Below, in pieces: positions 44,698 to 59,240 of a DNA stretch of 64,000 bases (position 1 is the stretch's first letter; every line of letters starts with the position of its first letter). The DNA comes from Berghia stephanieae (taxonomy: Eukaryota; Mollusca; Gastropoda; Nudibranchia; Aeolidiidae), in contig CM067452.1 of NCBI GenBank assembly GCA_034508935.3, forward strand, positions 44,401,562 to 44,465,561, in the 5' to 3' direction. The notes beneath the pieces are model-generated. The model searched no databases and was not told the origin of the DNA. It saw only the letters and a list, made by a program, of their open reading frames with translations. A program made the position numbers and the translations under genes.

Positions 44698-45846
44698 GAA
44701 TACGGTGGATATCTACTGTTGAAGCCCTGTGTAAAGAACAGAATACAGTGGAGATGTACTGTTGAAGCCCTGTGTAAAGAACAGAATACAGTGGAGATGT
44801 ACTGTTGAAGCCCTGTGTAAAAACAGAATACAGTGGAGATGTACTGTTGAAGCCCTGTGTAAAGAACAGAATACGGTGGAGATGTACTGTTGAAGCCCTG
44901 TGTAAAGAACAGAATACGGTGGAGATGTACTGTTGAAGCCCTGTGTAAAGAACAGAATACGGTGGAGATGTACTGTTGAAGCCCTGTGTAAAGAACAGAA
45001 TACAGTGGAGATGTACTGTTGAAGCCCTGTGTAAAGAACAGAATACAGTGGAGATGTACTGTTGAAGCCCTGTGTAAAGAACAGAATACAGTGGAGATGT
45101 ACTGTTGAAGCCCTGTGTAAAGAACAGAATACAGTGGAGATGTACTGTTGAAGCCCTGTGTAAAGAACAGAATACGGTGGAGATGTACTGTTGAAGCCCT
45201 GTGTAAAGAACAGAATACGGTGGAGATGTACTGTTGAAGCCCTGTGTAAAGAACAGAATACAGTGGAGATGTACTGTTGAAGCCCTGTGTAAAGAACAGA
45301 ATACGGTGGAGATGTACTGTTGCAGCCCTGTGTAAAGAACAGAATACGGTGGAGATGTACTGTTGAAGCCCTGTGTAAAGAACAGAATACAGTGGAGATG
45401 TACTGTTGAAGCCCTGTGTAAAGAACAGAATACGGTGGAGATGTACTGTTGAAGCCTGTGTAAAGAACAGAATACAGTGGAGATGTACTGTTGAAGCCCT
45501 GTGTAAAGAACAGAATATGGTGGAGTTGTACTGTTGAAGCCCTGTGTAAAGAACAGAATACAGTGGAGATGTACTGTTGAAGCCCTGTGTAAAGAACAGA
45601 ATACAGTGGAGATGTACTGTTGAAGCCCTGTGTAAAGAACAGAATACGGTGGAGATGTACTGTTGAAGCACTGTGTAAAGAACAGAATACAGTGGAGATG
45701 TACTGTTGAAGCCCTGTGTAAAGAATAGAATACAGTGGAGATGTACTGTTGAAGCCCTGTGTAAAGAACAGAATACAGTGGAGATGTACTGTTGAAGCCC
45801 TGTGTAAAGAACAGAATACAGTGGAGATGTACTGTTGAAGCCCTGT
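44698..45846. repeat. 43-bp minisatellite, about 27 units
   Basis: Units contain GAACAGAATACRGTGGAGATG and TACTGTTGAAGCCCTGTGT. The main variable site is one A/G, with a few rarer variants. Because 43 is not a multiple of three and the unit has no stop in any minus frame, all three minus frames stay open for over 1 kb. These frames are not genes. A single diverged copy of the unit region occurs at about 55005-55085. Confidence 0.97.
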
Positions 45847-45896
45847 GTTCCAAAAGGAATGGATAGGATTCAATGATGATGATGATATAAATAAAT

Positions 45897-45897
45897 G

Positions 45898-45980
<83 letters not shown>
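45897..45980. repeat. (TA)n microsatellite
   Basis: About 40 perfect AT dinucleotides. Confidence 0.97.
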
Positions 45981-45984
<4 letters not shown>

Positions 45985-47280
45985 AACAGAATGATGTAAT
46001 TATTACTACTATTACTATAGGCTTACATCAGTGTGTGTCTAACGCAACAAGCCATGATGCATCAGTAGTATGTGTGTGAGTGTGTGTGTGTGTGTGTTCT
46101 GATCTGAGTAATGAGTGTTGATAACATTGTTCGCTTTAGTAGAATGTCCTCTGTGTTGGTTGATACATGTTTAGATAGATATTTCTCCTAGTACAGTCAA
46201 CTTTAAAACACAAATTTATTATCCTTAGATGCATATTTATTTCTTTATACGATATTGATGTTATTCCAATATCTTCATTTTAATACCTTCAAATCTACAT
46301 ACAAGATAATCGCACAACTTTTATTTATGTATTACATAACAAACTTGCTGTTGTACCCACCAATATGTATGAATATTATTATTATGATGCCACTTTTCGC
46401 CTGTCACAATTCGTTGAGTTTTATATATTGCATTTTGTGATTTATTATCATTTAATTTTCGCATGTCAAACACCCAAACGGGAATTCCCATTTCTCTAAA
46501 CATTCCCCATCAATGATACTTTAGTGACATATTTGCCTTTTGTGAGGGCCGGGTTGCTATCATTATACATCGTGCATGTTGTTTTGCTTTATTCAATAAA
46601 CGCCACAAATTGAATATAAAGTCTTCTGAAATTAATACTTTTACCAACACTCTCTTTACGCAGGTGATCGAGGAACCGGAGTTGACGAAGGATCTGAACC
46701 ACTGGACTGTGTCTTCCTTTTCTTGACACTATACTACCCCTACGACAGCTGGGAGACATAGCCACAACCGGCCACATGAAATGATAGTCTCTCAGATGCC
46801 TTCACATGAAATCAGCTATCGCAACTACTTACTCTATTTCTACTTTAGCACCTTCACAGAACGGTTACAATTCGGAACCCAAGTGGACTCTGCGAGACCA
46901 CCCACCTCTTGTACAGTACTCACCACTCTGATACTGTTACATATTTTTCATGATCATTTTTCTTTCTGTCCCACCAGGAAATCGCGGTGCTTGCGGCCGC
47001 AACACAGCCGCTATTTTTCACCGTTACCGCAATGGGAATTTTGACAATTGCCACAATTTTCCATGTTCTGGAGTCACATATAATCATATAATGCTAAACA
47101 TAGGAAAATACTACTGCCTAATACTAAAAATTTTATTGCTAGCATAAATCTATTATATATTTCTTTTTTTTTTTTTTTTATTATGGGTGTTTAATATAGT
47201 TTCATAAACATAGATTCATGTAACTCGGAAATAGAAAGTTTTTATGGCCGGTCCCCTCGATCTCGTTACTCCTGAGTTCC
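45981..47280. other. Intergenic stretch, little recognised
   Basis: Contains a (GT)n tract at about 46070-46096 and hAT-like GCGGCCGCAA debris at about 46975-47060. A possible pogo-type terminus lies near 47268-47283 (inverted, CAGTGGAACTC). The 62-codon frame at 46589-46777 has no family. Confidence 0.4.
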
Positions 47281-47287
47281 ACTGTAT

Positions 47288-47412
47288 TAGGTCGCAGGTT
47301 CAAACCCCACCACCGCCGCGAAAATTTTTATTCTCTATTGTCTTCTGGCACTTTTCTACTCACTTCATCTCTTGTTGTTACCAAGATAAGTGCCTGCTCC
47401 ACTCACTTTTAT
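47288..47412 (+). mobile_element. SINE-1 fragment
   Basis: Begins at the B-box (GGTCGCAGGTTCAAACCCC) and runs to CTCCACTCACTTTT, so it is truncated at the 5' side and lacks the A-box. It is the only solitary SINE-1 piece in the window. Confidence 0.85.
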
Positions 47413-47743
47413 GATGCATAGATGTACTTGGAAATATAATAATAATAATAACAATATATTTTTTAAATTTATGAGCTTTTCTACCACATAATTGTGAGGA
47501 ATCCATGCATTTGTGTAAAACTGTTGTTTTTGTTTTTTTCAAAATCTCCTGGTGGCATCCCCTATACCTGGCATATTATTTCTTTTCTGTGTATGCAATG
47601 TCAATATCAATGTAATTTAATGTAATTTAATAATAATAATAATAGATCTTTATTGTCCATAAATATGGCAATTTGTCATTTAGTTACACTTGTTATAATG
47701 TTAAACGATAACTAAGATTGAACAGATATTTCACTCCTACTTA

Positions 47744-47817
<74 letters not shown>

Positions 47818-49320
47818 CTTTATGGACAATACTGTATAATACATACCAACTAAAATTGGTGGACTGTGCTTGTCATAAAATTAAAGCAAGAATAAATTAT
47901 TGTGCGCTGTTTATTGAAAACAATGTCTTAAATTTGCAACTTTTCCTTGCAATTTTTGCACTTTTTGGGTGCAATTTTTGGGGTTTTCATTTGCGATTTT
48001 CCGCGGGGGACAGTTCTTTGTGCACATCTTATATCTAATTTTTACGGAATATTGTTTAAAATGGGAATATCAATAATGGTGGGGAAATTAAATAAAAATG
48101 TCTGTCTTCAGTTTTCACCAACTATTTCAAGCTTTAAAACGCTTGTGATTGGGATAAGGCAGATAAAAAAAATTGTGTCTTTTATATTTCACTTGTTACA
48201 TTAAAACCTGGTCTTCATGCTTGTTAAAACTCAATACAGGCTTTAATATAACTCAAGAGATAAAAACCATAACAAAAGACACTCAGTGATTATCTGCTAT
48301 TTATAAATCACAATTAGCATTTGACAGACATTGGATAATAGTATGGAAGTGTATGAAATTGTCATTGTAAACAAAGGGAAAATAGGAATGGGTGACTGTT
48401 GAAATTTGAGAAAATTATGTTCGAAACAATTTGGATAAAGGAAATCCTTAAACAGATTACGACTGAAACTTGAAAATGGCAATAACTCTAAAGAAAATCT
48501 TTCAAATAAATGTAGATAACTGCCTTTTAATTAATGAAGCAAACCTGAGAATACCGTGAACCTAGCCTGTCCTCATGGGGCAGATTACATTCAGGGCGAC
48601 ATGAACGTTAACATAGCCACGGCGTTTGAACTGTTACACAATTTTCATCTCCATCATTGTAAAAAATTTCAAACCTTCAGAAACAGATATCTTCGAAATA
48701 CACTTGGTATCAGATGGTGGGAAAATCAGTATTAATAAAGACTTGTGGTTAAAAGTTGGACAAGAGGAAATTAGCAACGCTGTGATTATTCTCAGACATA
48801 TTATTTGATTGATATTGAAGAACGAGTTTTCTGGCCAAAATTAAACTTTTTTTTCCCCGGAGTACCGAAGAGTTGAAGAGATGCAAACATTAAGAATCAT
48901 CATGGGATAGAGATCCATCTATATCCTTCTATCAGTATCCACCGTACCAATGACCAGAACAGTGTAGTAATAATAATAGTATAGTGCAGTGGAATGCTAG
49001 TACAAGGACTATAGTATTTATAATATTTATCATGTGTAGCCAACTTTCATGACCAGCCCAGTTTATATGGACATTTTTCATTCCCTGATTTTAGCTAGTT
49101 TTTGTCTTAATTTGAGGTGATTTTTAGTGTGGCGGAGTAGGGTGAACTGGGGATAGTGACATTTTGGTTGAAGGTTCAATTAATTCTATTATCAGTGGTA
49201 GATTATGCTGGCGGTGGTGATGACAACAACGTAAGTGATGTAAGGTAAGTGGTTTAGAGACAGTAGTAGTACTGATGCTGCTGAAAATTATGGTGATAGT
49301 GTCGACGGGTCAGTGCTTGT
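47413..49320. other. Intergenic stretch with a (TC)n tract and MITE debris
   Basis: (TC)n at 47751-47812. GCAATTTTTG-rich hAT-like debris lies at about 47935-48010, and a fragment of the TTAA-type MITE arm (AACGAGTTTTCTGGCCAAAA) at about 48820-48880. GT-rich cryptic simple sequence covers 49190-49310. No exon recognised. Confidence 0.45.
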
Positions 49321-49329
49321 CGTGACGTC

Positions 49330-49520
49330 TGCAGCCGTATTCGGAAAAAAACACATTTAATTTTTTAAATTTTATCCAAAAAAACTTGTCCTTTAAATAT
49401 GGATCAATTAAAATGAGCCTGTTCAATCCAACTCCAGGTTCAAGAGTTTCACATGTGATGAGAACAAGTTTTCTGGCCAACATATTTTTAATGTGTTGGT
49501 TTGTTTTTAAAGTACGGCAG
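49330..49520. mobile_element. Diverged TTAA-type fold-back MITE
   Basis: The left end is GCAGCCGTATTCGG and the right end AGTACGGCAG, with ACTTGTCCTTTAAATAT and, inverted, AAGTTTTCTGGCCAA inside. Same family as 58997-59240. No TTAA is visible at the edges. Confidence 0.5.
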
Positions 49521-52250
49521 TGTAATTGTGTTGTTGACGATTGGTGTAGTGTAGGGGTTGGAGCGGTGGTGGTAATGATAAAACAGTAGTAGTGACAGAG
49601 GCACTGGGATTGGGGTGGTGATGGTGACGATACTAGTTGTACTGAAGACATGGGGGTGGTGGTGTTGGTCACGATAGAGACGACAGTGGGAATCAACAAC
49701 ACAATGAGGTTAAATGATTGGGTACACCACATTGTGAATTTAAGTATACAGGCCACTTCCCATAATCATAACACCTTGGGATCAGCGATAATGTTGTGAT
49801 TAACCGAAGTTGAGGTTCCAATCTCCTATTGCAACATTTTACACATATATTGTAAACTCAAACTAGTTGTAAAATTATTCTTAGTCCACTATAGAGCGAT
49901 ATGATTGAAATAAAAACCACATGGCAGCCCTGTATAGATTTTGTCAAGCAAAAGTAGTTTTGATGCAAGTCGACATCTTATTCAGATTGAGTTAACTTTC
50001 AGTCTTTTCTTCTCAACATTTGTAAGAGTCAAAGCTCCCACCAAACTCGTTGATAACAATGCACCGTTGTCAGTCCTAAAACAAAGGATATCGCTCAGTC
50101 TCTCTTTTCAACTGCCCTTGTCTACCTGTGAAGACTATGCCCAGCCCCTCGCCTCTTATTAAATGGTCACAGATAACATGACAAACCCATACTGCAAAGT
50201 CCCGCCCTCTTTTGTCTCTAATAGAGTGGTGACAGACTACTGTAGCATTAAATCTCATGGCAAATGTTGCGATTATCCGGAGAGAACTGTATTAGAGAAC
50301 TAATTTATGTCCTTCAATCTTCATTTGATAATGACTGATGTCACTGACTCTCTACTATATTAGAACAAATATATTTATCACTATTTAAAACCTTTAATAA
50401 TGCCTTCTTCAAACTCACTCATAATGAAGTTTATTAACTTAACTAATCATACCGCAATTTTTAAGCAAATCATCCATGTTGAACATTTTACAGTAATTAA
50501 ATTTAAAATGATGTATGCAGTGGCGTGGCATGCTTACAGTATATGGTGGTGCCAGAATCAGCTGAAAATGACTCAAAACTTGCTATATTTGTAAATACAA
50601 AAGAAAGAAAAAAGAATTAAAGAAACGACTTACTCAAATGAATGAGAGGCGGTATATACCATTTCTCACTTTAATTTTGTTTTAAATGCTGTAATCCATT
50701 TTTAAAAGATAGATGCGGTGCCAGGCACCAAATCAACCAATATAACCACGCCCCTGGATGTATGCCAATCACTGGCACTCAGTCGAGCAATTCTATGAAA
50801 TTAAACTATGTGTCATAATAATTACATAGCAATGACTATCCTGCACAAATCTTTTTCGCTCACAAAGTGCCCGAATTCGCGACAAAATATGGGACGAAGC
50901 CGTTTGGTATATGCTATTTTAAAAAATTAATTACGACGCTGTTTATCGATGAATATGACTGAAAGTTGGCACGCAGTTAGAAAAAAGGTCATTTTAGATT
51001 ATGTCAAGCGACAAAACTCGTAGGATTACCAGAAGACCGTTAAAAATAGATTTTTACTCTTTGGAGTATAATATTTCTAAAACTACTGGGCGTGTAGGTA
51101 TTGTCGCTGACAAGGTAATACATGAACATTTCTTCTTTTAGGTTGTAAAATTTCATATGAACATGACGAGTACTTTTCCCGTATTTTTCAAAACACTATC
51201 CTAATTTGTTCTTCATTTTAAAGACAAAGCCATTTTGCCCCCCTACAGCCTGAATCCCAAGTTCAAAACGATTTGGCACCAAACAGCAGCTGAGCGAGTC
51301 GTGGCAAAGCGCTTTCTGATTGGTTGACCTCGTTTTAAAGTTCATGACTAGTCAAAATGTCTGCGCGGTCTCACTGGCAGAGGGTGTTTATCGTCTGCCA
51401 TTGCGTTTGGGTTCAATAAACACCTGATAATTTGACTGTTTAATTTACAAGAATTTAAGAAATTATAATGTTAAAAGTTTTCGATTGCAATATGATCTAC
51501 AATCTCAGCATGGGTTTAATTATTGTGTTCCAAGTCACGTTCTATCAGTAACCTTTGTCCCCTTGTCCAATTTCTCTTTTCCTTCTATATTTCTTGTTTA
51601 CGTACGCAATCCCTCTCTCTCTCTCTCTCTGTGTGTGTCTGTGTGTGTCTGTGTTTATATATAAGTTAGAACTCTTCTAATGTTTTCATCATATTCTCTA
51701 TCAAATTTGCCATAAAATTGCCAAATTTCAATCTTTTAATCCACTTATTACGCAAGATACAACCAAAGGTCGAAAAAAATGCCGAAAAAGCGTCCCATAT
51801 TTTCGCGTTTTTTTCCTCTTTGCGGGTCATCCAAATAAATGACACCTTTGAAACTGCATAGCTTGTTTATTTATGAATGGATTTTCAAAATTCAAAAACA
51901 TTTTTACTCAGTGGAGATAGGGCTTTGATTTCAGACAAAAATTTTCCTCAAAAAGAGAAAAAAACATTTTTCATAGTCATTGCTAAATTACATGGCCTGG
52001 TAATTTTAACAGTTAAAATGGAGCTGTGGTTGGAGTTTACAATTCTTTATATTCTAGATCTGTCGGTATATTAGATGACAACATGTAACAGTGGAAAGAA
52101 AATGAGCAAAAAGGTCACTTATTACGTTTGTCAGCAGTGACCTCAACCTCGCTGACCCCTGGTCTGGCATTGTGTGGCGTGATGAATCACGCAGCATGAA
52201 AACTAAAAGGAATGATATGTGGTAAAACGAACAGCTGTGGTCAACATTCA
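49521..52250. other. Intergenic stretch, little recognised
   Basis: GT-rich cryptic simple sequence at about 49550-49690. A possible inverted pair (CGCGACAAAATATGGGACG near 50878 and its diverged complement near 51786-51806) may mark a ~0.95-kb element. No exon recognised. Confidence 0.35.
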
Positions 52251-52254
52251 TGTG

Positions 52255-52336
52255 GGTGTTATGACCGAATAGTTAAGATGTCTGCCTTAGAAGGCTTGTG
52301 GAATCGACGCTGTGTGTTCGAATCCTGGTTCCACCA
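52255..52336 (+). pseudogene. Ser/Leu-type tRNA-like sequence with poly-T end
   Basis: An 82-nt class-II-length sequence with an A-box-like GACCGAATAGTTAAGA, B-box GTTCGAATCC and a 3' end CCACC that pairs with the 5' GGTG. A T-run follows as for pol III termination. The anticodon stem (around TTAGAAG) is badly paired. A tRNA pseudogene or the head of a SINE, not a confident working tRNA. Confidence 0.45.
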
Positions 52337-53030
52337 CTTTTTTTTTTTTCCCATCTAGTTTCTATAGAGCATTGCAAATGCTGTCTGGCAATAATAAAAA
52401 ATCTGGACTTTTGATTATTGGCAAACCCTGTCTGACAATAACCAAAAGCCTGACCTTTTCGTTATTGGCAGACACATTTATTAAGTTGGCAGGAAAAATG
52501 TTATGCAGAATGCCAAATTAGGCATAAAAAATACCAAATATTCTGAAAAAATTTCAGGTTATTTGTGTCCCAAATCAGTTAATATCAAGTGATATTTAAC
52601 ATAAGATTAAGATGAAAGTAAAAAGTGCTAAAAAAAAAACAGGGTCTGCCAATTATCAAAAGTCCAGGATTTTTATAAGGCCACCTCTATTTGCAGTAGT
52701 ACTGAGAATAGTGATTTCCTCTATTCACAAAAGTACTGCGAATAATGATTTCCTCTATTCAAGTAATACTGTGAATAGTAGATAGTGTTCGCATTTGTTA
52801 TACGCAGTAGTACTGCAACTAGTAGATATCATTCATTTCAGTTATTTGCAGTAGTAGCCTTGAGCCTAGAGCTTTATTGTATAGAGGGTTGGGTGTAAAA
52901 TACAAATAAACTACATATTATCATTATTACTATCATTATTTTAAATATGTATTTATTTATTATTAATATTATTATTATTAATTTACCTATCTATTTTTAA
53001 AATTATTTTTATTATTAGTATTTTGCATGT
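52337..53030. other. Short inverted and direct repeat words
   Basis: TGGACTTTTGATTATTGGCA (about 52404) has its inverted form near 52650-52672. GCAGTAGTACTG and GAATAxTGATTTCCTCTATTC words repeat at 52690-52860, with relatives at about 54690-54840. No coding sequence. Confidence 0.45.
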
Positions 53031-53285
53031 CGATGATGTGTCTGTTGTGTAGTGATGGTGTTGATGATGTAGTAGTGGTAGTGGTAATGTGATGTGACTA
53101 TAAGGATAATGATGTAATGGTGGTGGCGGTTGCTGTAGTTATGATAACAATGTGGTAGTGGTAGTAATGATGATGATGAGATAGTTGTGGTTGTAGTGTC
53201 GGTAGTAGCAATGATGACGAGGAGGATGATGATGTAAAGGCGGTGGTGGTTGCTATAGGTTTGATAATAATGTGGAGGTTGCTGT
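53030..53285. repeat. Cryptic GTG/GAT-rich simple sequence
   Basis: Irregular GTA, GTG and GAT triplets over about 250 bp. Confidence 0.75.
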
Positions 53286-53293
53286 GGTAGTAG

Positions 53294-54078
53294 CAGGGCT
53301 GGCGAGTCGGAGTCGGTTGTTTGAGGGTGGAGTCAGAGTCGGAGTCGGTTTTAGAAGTCCCAACTCCGACTCCTTACCACTTTCAGACATTGCATTTTTA
53401 TATCATTCAATGTGTAATATTTTAGATACTAGATATAGATAGTATCCAGGCCTATAGAATTTGAAAAAAATTACATTGGTATTAGCTAAAGGTGAACTAT
53501 GCTTCCAAAACCCCCTTTCCTCTCCAACCTTCATGCTCTCGTGCTGTACATTTAAGTTGGCATCAATGCCAATCACCCCGTACCTGACTAGAGGGAGGGG
53601 TGGGGATGCTGACTCTTCAATGTTAAAGTTAGGTTATTAGAAAGTGGAATAAATAAGACCATAAGAAGTGACTTTATTTTAGTATAAATGGTTTCAGTTT
53701 CAATATTGTCTTAATTTAACTTTTCCTCTTTTTGTTGGTCTTAATGACAGTTTTATTCATATCTTAGTTTCAATTTCCTTTTTGTCTAGTTTCAGTTCCT
53801 TTTTTGTCCTAGTTTCAGTTTCTTTTTAATCAGTCTGTAGCCAAAAACTGACGAAGAGCTTGTACTTTTAATGATGCAATATCAAATATGAAGCAGCTTG
53901 TATTGTTATAATACATATACTGTGGAAATGCTAAAAGTAGCTGCGAGTGTTGGTTGCATATTAATACCTATTAATACTATGCTTGAGGAGTCGGAGTCGG
54001 AGTCGGGAGTCACAGTCGGAATCGGTTTCAAGGCTGGAGTCGGAGTCGGTTTAAAAATAACCGACTCCGCCAGCCCTG
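53294..54078. mobile_element. hAT-type MITE with perfect 8-bp duplication
   Basis: The 785-bp element starts CAGGGCTGGCGAGTCGGAG and ends CCGACTCCGCCAGCCCTG, inverted copies of each other. GGTAGTAG lies at 53286-53293 and 54079-54086. Runs of GGAGTCGGAGTCGG repeat inside both ends. The CAGGG terminus and 8-bp duplication are standard for hAT. No transposase, so it is non-autonomous. Confidence 0.92.
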
Positions 54079-54203
54079 GGTAGTAGTAGTAATGATGATG
54101 TGGTGGTGGCTGTAGTAGTAGAGGTAGTTTATTGATGGAAACTTCTATTATTTGCAGGACCACTGAGATATGAGTCATGAGCAATGGCGAAAGTGGGTGT
54201 GTG

Positions 54204-55495
<1,292 letters not shown>

Positions 55496-55497
55496 TT

Positions 55498-56072
55498 GCC
55501 AGGTACCTTTGAAAAAAGGTACTGTGTTTTCAGTCCACCAGTGGACCGAAAACACAGCTGTGTATTCAGTCCACCGGAAATATAAATATTTTAAAAGGAC
55601 CAAATATCGTCTATACTTACCTTAGCCAATGCTGACGACATTGATACTGAGCCTATTATGGGTATCATCAGAAATGGACAGGCATAAAATTTATTTCAAT
55701 TCAACGGCTTAATAATATCATTTACAGCGTTTTATTTACTCTCGGAAAATCTTGATTGAGAGTTGTTCGAATAGATCTCAATTCTCGAAATCGATTTATC
55801 AAACTTGACGAGATTCTTACCATGACTTTTAACATTTATTATCTATTTACTTTTACTCACTTTTAAGATTATTATTTTAATTTCGAATACAATGAGACGT
55901 CAAAATTTATTGCCTTCAGCATTACTTGTACGTAACAATATGACTCCGGAGAAAAAGGAAACAAAAACGAACAAACAAAACAAAAACCAAAGAGAAAGAT
56001 AAAAAAGAAAAGAATAGATAATAACTTTATAGTTATACTTTATAGTCTTGGATATGTTTAGAAGAGACGGAG

Positions 56073-56126
<54 letters not shown>

Positions 56127-56154
56127 AGAGAAGTAGAGAGAAGAGGAGAAGATA

Positions 56155-56205
<51 letters not shown>

Positions 56206-57181
56206 TAAGGATTAGGTTTGTAGCTACTTGTACTCGCACAATTTTTTGTCTCTGAGGCACAGCCGTGGTTGAGGCCAGTGATCGATGTGAAAAGTGACCA
56301 AATAGAACCATACTTGTGCAAATAATAATAATACTCTGATCTCCCTGGAAAACTCATCGGTTTTGGTAATCACAAAATTTCTAACGGACTAGGCAAATAG
56401 ATATAAATGTTAAGGAAAATGGCTCTACATTCTTTTAAGAACTCAATTTTAGGGCTATTAGAAAGGAAGAAATGGGATACCAGTAAAAAAAAAAAGATTC
56501 TAGTTCTGCAAGACATGATAGACAATGAACAATAGACTAGCCCTACAAACAAAGGACAATGAATGATTTTGAAAGAAAAGGATACTGGAAGAAAGAAGAC
56601 AAAGTAAACACTGCCCGGGGTGGGTGGGGGCGGGGGCAGGGGGGGGGGGAGGGAGTCCTGAGGCCTTGAGGCAGAGCCGTGCTCGAGGCCAGTGATCGAT
56701 GTGAAAAGTGACTAAATAGAACCTTACTTTAGCAAACAATACTAAAACTCTGATCTCCTTGGAAAACTCATCGGTTTTGCTAATCACAAAAATTCTAACG
56801 GACTAGGAAAATTTTAAAATAGATAATGATGTTAATTTTAAATTAATTGTAGAAACAATATTCTATGTGTGGCCAATTTTGGCCAACGGCTATCTGGCAG
56901 CAGGCGCCCGATTTCGAACAACTCTCAATCAAGACTTTCCGAGAGTAAATAAAAAGCTGTAAATGGTATTATTAAGCCGTTGAATTGCTATAAATTTTAT
57001 GCCTTTTCATTTCTGATGATGCCTGTAAAAGGCTCAGTATCAATGTCGTCAGTAGCGTTTAAGGTAAGTAGAGACGATATTTGGTCCTTTTTTAAATGTT
57101 TTTTATATCCGGTGGACTGAATACACAGCTGTGTTTTCAGTCCACTGATGGACTGAAAACGCAGTTCCTTGAAAAAATCCC
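55498..57181. mobile_element. Large fold-back element, ~270-bp inverted arms
   Basis: The left arm (about 55498-55770) and right arm (about 56914-57181) are reverse complements at roughly 85%. Each arm carries an inner hairpin built from TGTGTTTTCAGTCCA and its complement. The 1.1-kb middle holds a (GA)n tract (56070-56201) and a direct repeat of about 150 bp (about 56253-56400 and 56671-56820). No coding sequence or clear target duplication. Confidence 0.8.
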
Positions 57182-57210
57182 GCCAGAACTTTATCCCAGA
57201 AAGCCGCCAA

Positions 57211-57800
<590 letters not shown>

Positions 57801-58150
57801 GTAGTTGACGAGGGAGATAGTGGAGTGAGATGAGATGAGATGATGTGATGGAGATGATGGAAAAGGGTAGTAGAGTATATAGTAGTAGTAGTAGTAGGTA
57901 GGTAGTAGAGGGAGGAAAGGCAGGGAGGTATTTGCCTGTATAGCGTATATGTAGAGCTATAGAGTATTATAGTATAGTAAGTAGTCTAGTAATTAGTATC
58001 AGTTTTATTAGTATAGTTATTGTGTTTATAGTGTAGTATTGTAGTTCTAGTAGTAGTGTAGTAGTAAGAGTATAGTCAGTATGTTAGTAGTCTAGTAGAA
58101 GAAAAGAAGAAGAGAAGAAAGCAATGAAAGAGAAGAAGAAGAAGAGAAGA
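57801..58150. repeat. Cryptic AGT/GAA-rich simple sequence
   Basis: Irregular TAG, AGT and GAA triplets next to the AAT tract. Confidence 0.7.
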
Positions 58151-58159
58151 CATAAACCC

Positions 58160-58235
58160 AGCCAAACTTGGGATTGTCCGTTCCATCTACCTGAATAAGT
58201 GTTCTACCACTGATCTATCGGGGCTCCAGTCTAAC
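58160..58235 (-). mobile_element. tRNA-like SINE head fragment
   Basis: On the minus strand GGAGCCCCGATAGATCAGTG, then GTAGAACACTTA, gives an A-box (TAGATCAGTGGTAGAAC). The B-box is not recognisable, so this is a degenerate tRNA-derived head. Confidence 0.35.
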
Positions 58236-58450
58236 GATATATGTTATTTTGAATCGTGTTTTGAACAAATAGGGTACGAAAGTGCTCGACATGTAGCAAT
58301 GGAGCGAATTATATTTTATGTTTACCCACATGTTTTGGACAGTCTACATTAATGTTTAGCTAATCACTCATCGTCAGGACTGTTGTTACAGATTGATGTT
58401 ACTGATTGCTGTTTGTGAAGGTTCCGGATTGAGATGATTAACAAACTTCG

Positions 58451-58750
58451 GCATGTGGAGATGTGGTCTCGTGGTATGACACTCTCTTTCGGAAGGTCCT
58501 AGGTTCGAGCCTTGCTCGGAGCATAGTTGAGTCCTTAGAGAAGGCTCTTTACTCACATTCTCTCACCGTACTCAGGTGTAACATTAGTACCTGGCCGTTA
58601 ACAGCGTTGTATCTGTCCGACAAAATTATAACATCGCCTAACAGGCTCATGTCCCGTCCTTAATGTTAAATGTTGCTGTTGGTCAGGGACCCCATGTAAA
58701 GCGCTTTGTGCACATTAAGTGGCTATTGAGCTATATAAAAGCTCAATTTA
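58451..58750 (+). mobile_element. SINE-2 copy, full length
   Basis: Starts with a tRNA-like head (ATGTGGTCTCGTGGTATGAC A-box region, B-box GGTTCGAGCC), runs through GGCCGTTAACAGCGTTG and CGCCTAACAGG, and ends TTGAGCTATATAAAAGCTCA. This is the clearest plus-strand copy. Confidence 0.85.
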
Positions 58751-58996
58751 ATGTTTATTTTAATTACAAAGAATTGAGTGACGCCAATTTATAATCTGTT
58801 CACGCTCAATAAAGCTTGACGTGTTTACAAGGCAAAAGACCGTGTCAAATTGCACATTGATGCCAAACTCATACGTTTCTTTGAATTCGAATCGTGTTAT
58901 TTACATGAACACTCATGCGTGACTTAATAGATCGGATGTTTCTATTCATCCACAGAAGAAAATCGTTTTCGATTGGACTAAGTTTTAACCATTTAA

Positions 58997-59240
58997 TTGC
59001 CGAACTCTGGAAAGACAAGTATTTACAAATTTGGCCAGAAAACTCGTCCTTCAAAATATTGATCGATTTAAATGACCTTCATCTTGGCAAAACATCTTAA
59101 ACCTGGGACTTCGCGATTATCTTTCTTCGTCCCTGGTTTGATAGTTTTTACCAATATGAGGGTCATTTGAATCCATCGATATTTGAAGGACGGGTTTTCT
59201 GGCCAAATTTTTAAATACGTGTTTTACCAGAGTACGGCAG
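58997..59240. mobile_element. TTAA-type fold-back MITE (copy 1)
   Basis: TTAA at 58993-58996 and 59241-59244. Ends TTGCCGAACTCTGG and, inverted, CTGCCGTACTCTGG. The two halves are reverse complements almost to the centre (about 59118). The TTAA duplication fits piggyBac or Kolobok-type families. It lies 145 bp upstream of the gene 2 start codon. Confidence 0.85.

Noticed and set aside
44630-45901. Three overlapping minus-strand frames of 335-423 codons
   Set aside because: All come from the 43-bp minisatellite, which happens to lack stops in all three frames.
46589-46777. 62-codon basic minus-strand frame
   Set aside because: No splice, signal or family support, and the length is expected by chance.
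50870-51820. A 0.95-kb element with CGCGACAAAATATGGGACG-like inverted ends
   Set aside because: The two ends differ at several sites and no duplication could be defined.
52255-52336. A functional Ser tRNA gene
   Set aside because: The boxes and a poly-T end are present, but the anticodon stem does not pair.
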